Positions 29,365 to 33,851 of a DNA stretch of 33,851 nucleotides are shown piece after piece. The translations under genes and the position numbers were made by a program. The DNA lies in assembly GCA_032718475.1 (NCBI GenBank), contig JAUCBJ010005594.1:1-33851 (forward strand), written 5' to 3'. Positions within the stretch are counted from its first letter, which is position 1. Each line of letters starts with the position of its first letter. The stretch is from Nemertoderma westbladi (lineage: Eukaryota > Xenacoelomorpha > Nemertodermatida > Nemertodermatidae). Below the pieces are notes generated by a model, which saw only the letters and a list, made by a program, of their open reading frames with translations, had not been told where the DNA came from and searched no databases.

Positions 29365-29590
29365 AATCAAGGGGGGAAACTTGACAAATCCCATCTCGGC
29401 GAATTAATCTCTCGCCTCGTAGGTAAATTATCAATTAAAGGAAAGGAGCAGGTTGTAGTGACACCGACATGTTATTTTAAACAAAACGAATGCCAATAGC
29501 ACAGAGATGACAGTTTACTTGTTGGCAGTAATCAGCTGTTATTTGAGTCGCTTTTTCCCTGGAGAGGGATGAATTTTGATTTCATCCAGT
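29365..29590 (+). repeat. Interspersed repeat family B, copy 2
   Basis: Matches 5085-5290 in the same orientation: ATCTCGGCGAATTAATCTC, a GGAAAGGAGCAGGTT block, AATCAGCTGTTATTTGAGTCG and CCCTGGAGAGGGATGAATTTT. Confidence 0.65.
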
Positions 29591-29987
29591 GACCCCCCCC
29601 ACCCCGCGCATTCGTACAGTATCTGGCTCAGAAATAATTCCCGAATAACGAAATTTAGTTCATAACATCCAGATGATGGTGTCACTACTCTATGTCTATG
29701 AATATACGTAATCTAAGAGCGTATAGTTATAGTAATACCCTAATAACCAAATTAATCCTTCGCGCCAACAAGGGTCTTAAAAGTCTACCCAATATCACGA
29801 CAAGTCTACTTGAAAAACCCAATATAAAGGACCGCCTGGTAATCCAAGGTCAACTAAAACTAAACTAATTAATGTATTTTATTTATTAATCAAGCTCGTT
29901 AAGTAAAAACCTTACCGGAGGTATGTCAGTGCCAAAGTATGTAAAAAACTAAAAAGCAACAAGACCTAGACGTTGCATGCAATCAGT
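29591..29987. other. Spacer before the Penelope-like element
   Basis: Contains a C-rich tract (about 29593-29600) and AT-rich sequence. No gene or RNA signal. Confidence 0.4.
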
Positions 29988-30013
29988 GATCAGCTGACGG
30001 CAGCCAGCTGATC
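29988..30013. repeat. 9-bp hairpin at the Penelope-like 5' side
   Basis: GATCAGCTG pairs perfectly with CAGCTGATC around an 8-nt loop. It lies just before the first recognisable Penelope-like codons. Hammerhead ribozymes are known in such elements, but the ribozyme core is not present here. Confidence 0.55.
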
Positions 30014-31289
30014 GGTAGGTTACGCCCCGCAACGGAAGGCATTCTCAGGAGACGGCGAACGAAGTGTCTTAAAAGTTCTTACAGCGGGGAACCTTGCGAA
30101 TGACACGGTTTTCCTGACCCGCTGTAGTGATTGTGGCGAGGTGCCACGGTCCCTAGCCTTTAAGGTGCCACCCTCTCGCCCATTCGCCGAACAGGAGGCA
30201 GTGTTGGCCTTCCAGCGACGGTTGCTAAACACAACCATAGCTCGGAAGGTCACTGAGCTGAAGGCCGCGGAGGACCGAGTAGTGCCAAGTATCACCTTGC
30301 ATCTCATCTGGCGGACGCAAGCCTACTCGAGAAAGTCGTCCACCTGGCCAACACCTGGTGTGACGGTAAGCTTGAGCGACGGAGGTCTGACCAGGATGAA
30401 AAGTTTACGTGGTGGGCTGGCAGCCAAGGGACGCCCTTACTAAACGTTATTGGCACGGTTCGGTGTGAGGACGGAATAGTCCTACCTGAGATTGTTGAGT
30501 CGGTGCTCAGGCTTGGGGCCAAGAATCCGGTCAAAACCAAGTTTGACACCGCACTATTTTACTCCCATGTGGACTATTTCACCCACACCACCGATGCGGA
30601 TAAAGTAAATGTGTCCCACCACGCCCAGAATTACGCTCGGTTAATGCGCCTCCAGCGGCAGTCTGATGCCGCCTCTACAAAGGGCGCGTTATCTGAGGCA
30701 ACATGGTTTGATTGCTGTGCCGTTCGACAAGGGGAATGGGTACTGCATTATGGAGAAGGAGTCGTACCTCGCCAAGGCGGAGGCGCTCATCGCCGACCAG
30801 ACCAAGTTTGGTCCCCCTTAGTCGACCCAGTGCTGTTAAGATAGATATCTACCGTCGGAGGACGGAGGATATTCGGGACGACGTGACCAGAATCGTGAGG
30901 AAGGAGAATAAGGAACTTCTGGCCAGGCTATTGCCTCGCAAAGATCCACTCCTCCCAGGCTGTATGACCTTGCTAAGGTACATAAAGCTGGTGTCCCACT
31001 CCGTCCCATAATCTCTATGTCCGGCATCATTTACCATCCAGTCGCTGGGTTTCTCAGAGACATGCTGGATGTGCTGCCTGAAGGTAAGATATCTACTAAC
31101 AGTGCTGGGTCTACCGATCGTCTCGCTGAACTAGAGGTAGAACCCACGGACCGTTTCTACTCCCTGGACGTTGTGAGTTTATTTACTAACGTCCCACTGA
31201 GGGAGGCGGTGCAGCTTGCTGCTGATCTACTGTATGTGCGGCATCCGGACAGCCAGCCAAACGGCAAGGACAAATTTATTGGTCGTATG

Positions 31290-31452
31290 AAACGCATCTT
31301 AAAGGACACTGGCCTTGAAGATGCGGATGATCTAGCAAATGTCATGAGTGATAGGGAGTTGTGGCGGCGCAATTTTGACGACAAGCCGGCACAGCATTAT
31401 TAAAAATGCAGCTGCAATGCAGCATGCCGATCCTAGTAGTAGTAGTAGTAGT
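31290..31452 (+). mobile_element. LINE family R stub inserted in Penelope-like RT
   Basis: This 163-bp fragment matches the 3' end of 24563-25566 (CGCATCTTAAAGGACACTGG to GATCCTAGTAGTAGTAG). It is bounded by a perfect 12-bp direct repeat ATTGGTCGTATG at 31278-31289 and 31453-31464. The duplicated target is Penelope coding sequence (IGR), so this insertion is younger than the Penelope-like copy. Confidence 0.95.
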
Positions 31453-31729
31453 ATTGGTCGTATGCTGTTAGCCACCAAGGATGTCGTATTCCTAGATCGT
31501 CATGGCAACTACGTCTGTCAGAAAGATGGTGTCGCTATGGGGTCTCCATTGGGCCCCATACTCGCCAACATCTTTCTGTCAAAGTTCGACGAGAGGATCG
31601 CTGCGTGCACCAAGCTCAGTGATAGGTACGTCGATGACGTATTTAGTGTTGGCAGTAACGACCCCACTCAGAAGTTGAGAGAGGTTAATGCCCTCCATCC
31701 CAACCTTGGTTTACCCTTGAGATGGAGGA

Positions 31730-31750
31730 GGGGGGGGGGGGGGGGGGGGG
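31730..31750 (+). repeat. G21 run inside Penelope-like RT
   Basis: Twenty-one consecutive G within what should be coding sequence between the EME-like and LSFLDLVV segments. It adds a poly-Gly stretch and marks expansion after the copy lost function. Confidence 0.9.
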
Positions 31751-32400
31751 CTTGTCCTTTCTTGATTTGGTTGTCACTCGGGTTGACTATGCTCTTTCAA
31801 CAGCGTGGTACCGCAAGCCTACAGATACTTGGCTCGTTCCCAATGCCACTGCGTGTGTCCCTGAGTCTTACAAACGCGGTGTAGTTCGTGGTATATTTCA
31901 TCGTATCTTTAATGCCAGTAAGGGTGGGGATGGTTCCCAATCTATACCGCTATTGGGGATGCTAAGAATATTCTTAGCAATAACCAATATACTGATACGA
32001 TGGTCGAGCATGAGCTAGCCGTAGTTCAAGCCGCTAGGGGGCGTGCAGGCAGTGATTCTGGGGGCGAGGCACCAACAGCTGTCCCCACCGAGGTCATTGA
32101 CCCGTCGACCAGGCAGCTTCTGATGATTCCAAGCCTATTATCTGTAAGTTTGAGTACCGAGGTCTGGCAACTGATCTATTTGTTCGAAAGTTACGTGGTC
32201 TTATACCCAGGTCTTGCACACGGCCAGTCCGGTTTGTTTTTACAACATCTAAACTGCGCCAGTCACTCCCAGCTCTCAACCACCCCATCCCGGAAATCCG
32301 TGCGTCTAACGTCGTTTACTCTTTCTCTTGTCCCTCTTGTAAGGGGGAATATGTTGGACACACTAATACAGTTTATCGTTATGGATGAACGGGCTTAACA

Positions 32401-32689
32401 TAAGCTTTGGCTTGTTGCCCAATCATCATCACGAATGAGGTTACACGCATGATATTTTGGAGATTCTCTAGTTTTAATTGGCTACCAATTAAAGTCATCC
32501 CAAAATTGATGAAAATTTCACCAAAAAAAAATTATTTTATACCAAATTAAATAATGTGACCCCAAAAAAATTACTCAACACCAAATAAAATAAAGTCACC
32601 CCAAATAAAATTATATAATAATAATAATAATGTATATAATAATATATAATATAAATATATAATATAAAATAAATATATATATAGATATA
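32401..32689. other. AT-rich spacer
   Basis: Contains three imperfect ACCCCAAAAAAAATT-type units (about 32515-32615) and an ATAATAATA tract. No gene. Confidence 0.5.
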
Positions 32690-33290
32690 CGTTCGGGCTG
32701 AAGGGCCACTTTTGTATAAAAGTGGCCCTATTGCGACTTGGGGGGTCTTAAAAAGTGGCCCTTTAGCCCCTTTTTGGCCCTTTAGCCCGAAACCGCAAAC
32801 GGGCTTGGATGGCCCTTTGTGTATATCCTTCCTCTAAAAAGTTATGCAGCTTCATTTTATTACTAAATGAAAACACAATTTTCGGGCCACTTACCAAAAT
32901 GTATAAAATGGAATTAGGGTCAAAAAAGTCAAAAGGGCCAAAATTTGCCAAAATGTCTGGAATGGAATGATATATCATTGGCCCGAACTGAGCTTACTAT
33001 ATAGTGAAGAAAGAAAAGGGCCATAACAGGCCCTATTTGATGTGACTTCATATGAAATTTATCAAATTAGTTGAGAAGGAAACGGGCCGAACTGAAAATG
33101 AGATAAATAACATTAGGGCCATTATACAGTGACCCTTTTGAATCCAATTTGATCCTACAAATAAACTGAGCTGCGAATTTGAGTGGCCCACTTGTTACAA
33201 AATTGATTTATTAAATAAGATGACCCGAAGAAGGGGCCATTTTTACCATCATAAAGAATGAGATTAACAACATTAGGGCCATAAATATAC
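32690..33290. repeat. GGGCC-studded AT-rich region
   Basis: About fifteen GGGCC or GGCCC words in 600 bp of otherwise AT-rich DNA, on both strands, spaced roughly 10-75 bp (for example 32703, 32723, 32756, 32811, 32935, 33020, 33116, 33234, 33277). A perfect hairpin, GGGCCACTTTT/AAAAGTGGCCC, lies at 32703-32728. It resembles the subterminal repeats of a DNA transposon, but no terminus or TSD was found. The minus ORF 32763-32978 is not convincing. Confidence 0.6.
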
Positions 33291-33510
33291 ATTGATTAAA
33301 ATGGGGGGAGGGGGTGTCATGTGGTTAATTCTATAGAAATAAATCTTAGAACTTTCTTGTTTATTGTAAATATTATATATATATATTATATATATACAAA
33401 AGCTAGGTTCACCCAGCATTCACCAACCGCACCGCTTAACAGTAGACCGAGACCCGCATATAAAACGGAGTATTGAACAACGGAGTATATATTAAACGGA
33501 GAATTGAACA
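33291..33510. other. AT-rich spacer with TA microsatellite
   Basis: A TATATATATATTATATATATA tract lies at about 33374-33396. Afterwards, imperfect AACGGAGTATTGAACAACGG units lead into the 38-bp tandem. Confidence 0.5.
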
Positions 33511-33586
33511 ACTGAGTATCTAAAAGCTAAAACAACTGACTATATTAAACTGAGTATCTAAAAGCTAAAACAACTGACTATAATAC
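33511..33586 (+). repeat. 38-bp tandem duplication
   Basis: Two nearly identical units beginning ACTGAGTATCTAAAAGCTAA at 33511 and 33549. Confidence 0.9.
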
Positions 33587-33851
33587 AGACTATTATTTAA
33601 TCTCTGTATTGCACATGGTATGGTTCCACGCACGCTACTATCCATCTCAATTGTTCCCTTGGTTAAAAATAAGCTGGGCGATATTTCCGCCATTGATAAT
33701 TATAGGGCAATCGCCATATCTTCGCTCTTGTTGAAAGTTTTCGAATGGGTCATCCTGATCACTCAGAACAACCATTTAGCGCTAGACGACTTACAATTCG
33801 GATTTCAAAGTAATTCAAGGAGACTCGACTATTATACTATAGATTCAACTA
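33584..33851 (+). CDS. LINE reverse transcriptase, N-terminal part, runs off window
   Basis: The open frame from 33584 (after TAA at 33581) encodes PRTLLSISIVPLVKNKLGDI, then DNYRAIAISSLLLKVFEWVI and LDDLQFGFQSNSR. This is the RT segment leading to motif A in CR1/Jockey-type LINEs (VPLVKNK..GD..D..NYR.I). The element is 5'-truncated just upstream, next to the 38-bp tandem, and continues beyond the window. The reading looks intact to the edge. Confidence 0.8.

Larger units (their letters stand above)
30020..32400 (+). pseudogene. Penelope-like element RT and GIY-YIG, disrupted
   Basis: Fragments in several frames follow the order of Penelope-like proteins. From about 30085 there is an N-terminal RCSDCG region. 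Near 30970 comes AKVHKAGVPLRPIIS, split between frames, then SLDVVSLFTNVPL (31160-31200). GVAMGSPLGPILANIFL follows at about 31530, RYVDDVF with catalytic YVDD at 31627-31638, and LSFLDLVV with WYRKPTD. Near 32305-32375 VVYSFSCPSCKGEYVGHTNT is the start of the GIY-YIG endonuclease. It ends at a TGA soon after, so the endonuclease is truncated. Disabling changes include frameshifts near 30700-30830 and 31000, a G21 run at 31730-31750 and the LINE insertion at 31290-31452. Confidence 0.88.

Noticed and set aside
29988-30013. Hammerhead ribozyme at the Penelope-like 5' side
   Set aside because: There is a 9-bp hairpin, but no CUGANGA plus GAAA core nearby.
31017-31884. Single host protein spanning 31017-31403 and 31348-31884
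   Set aside because: The frames mix Penelope RT with an inserted LINE fragment bounded by a 12-bp TSD.
1-33851. CRISPR array
   Set aside because: The tandem repeats have no unique spacers of constant length, and the genome is animal.

Overview
The window is nuclear DNA of a metazoan, most likely a marine invertebrate; the lineage cannot be fixed. It is AT-rich, with few ORFs that look like host genes. It holds tRNA-derived SINEs whose body carries the motif GGGTCGATAAAATGAGTACC, which I recall from mollusc and other marine-invertebrate SINEs. It also holds several non-LTR retrotransposon clades, a Penelope-like element and many foldback DNA transposons. No rRNA, CRISPR or prokaryotic operon is visible.

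Layout. 1-2470: unassigned DNA, then the decayed C-terminal nuclease region of a retroelement. 2470-5300: AT-rich DNA with two SINE copies that have perfect target-site duplications (TSDs), a 72-bp retrotransposon stub and an inverted-repeat element split by one of the SINEs. 5425-9892: a nested stack. A SINE is split by a 4.2-kb hAT-type element (TIR CAGTGCCGGATTAA). That element itself contains a 1.4-kb near-palindromic hAT-type element and a 0.73-kb element flanked by TTAA. 10442-12556: an intact-looking 612-aa reverse transcriptase ORF with an (AAT)n tail. 13134-15880: a MITE with an (ACG)n tract, two LINE 3' ends and a tandem array rich in GTCTGTCT. 16778-20842: a 4.07-kb foldback element enclosing a 1.9-kb array of a 10-bp unit.

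22297-23754 encodes an intronless, atypical protein kinase with all main catalytic motifs but no in-frame ATG before the kinase core. 27511-28866 (minus) is the best ordinary gene: an intronless 451-aa secreted cysteine-rich protein with an Ig-like C-terminal domain and a TATA box. Around them lie copies of one RTE/CR1-like retrotransposon with a (TAG)n tail, four in the window. One of these copies sits inside the Penelope-like RT pseudogene at 30020-32400 with a perfect 12-bp TSD. The right end has an AT-rich stretch studded with GGGCC and the start of another LINE RT that runs off the window.

The transposons can be ordered in time by their nesting. The two protein genes show no evident functional link to each other. 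The kinase ORF and the decamer array inside a foldback element are the items least explained by known families.
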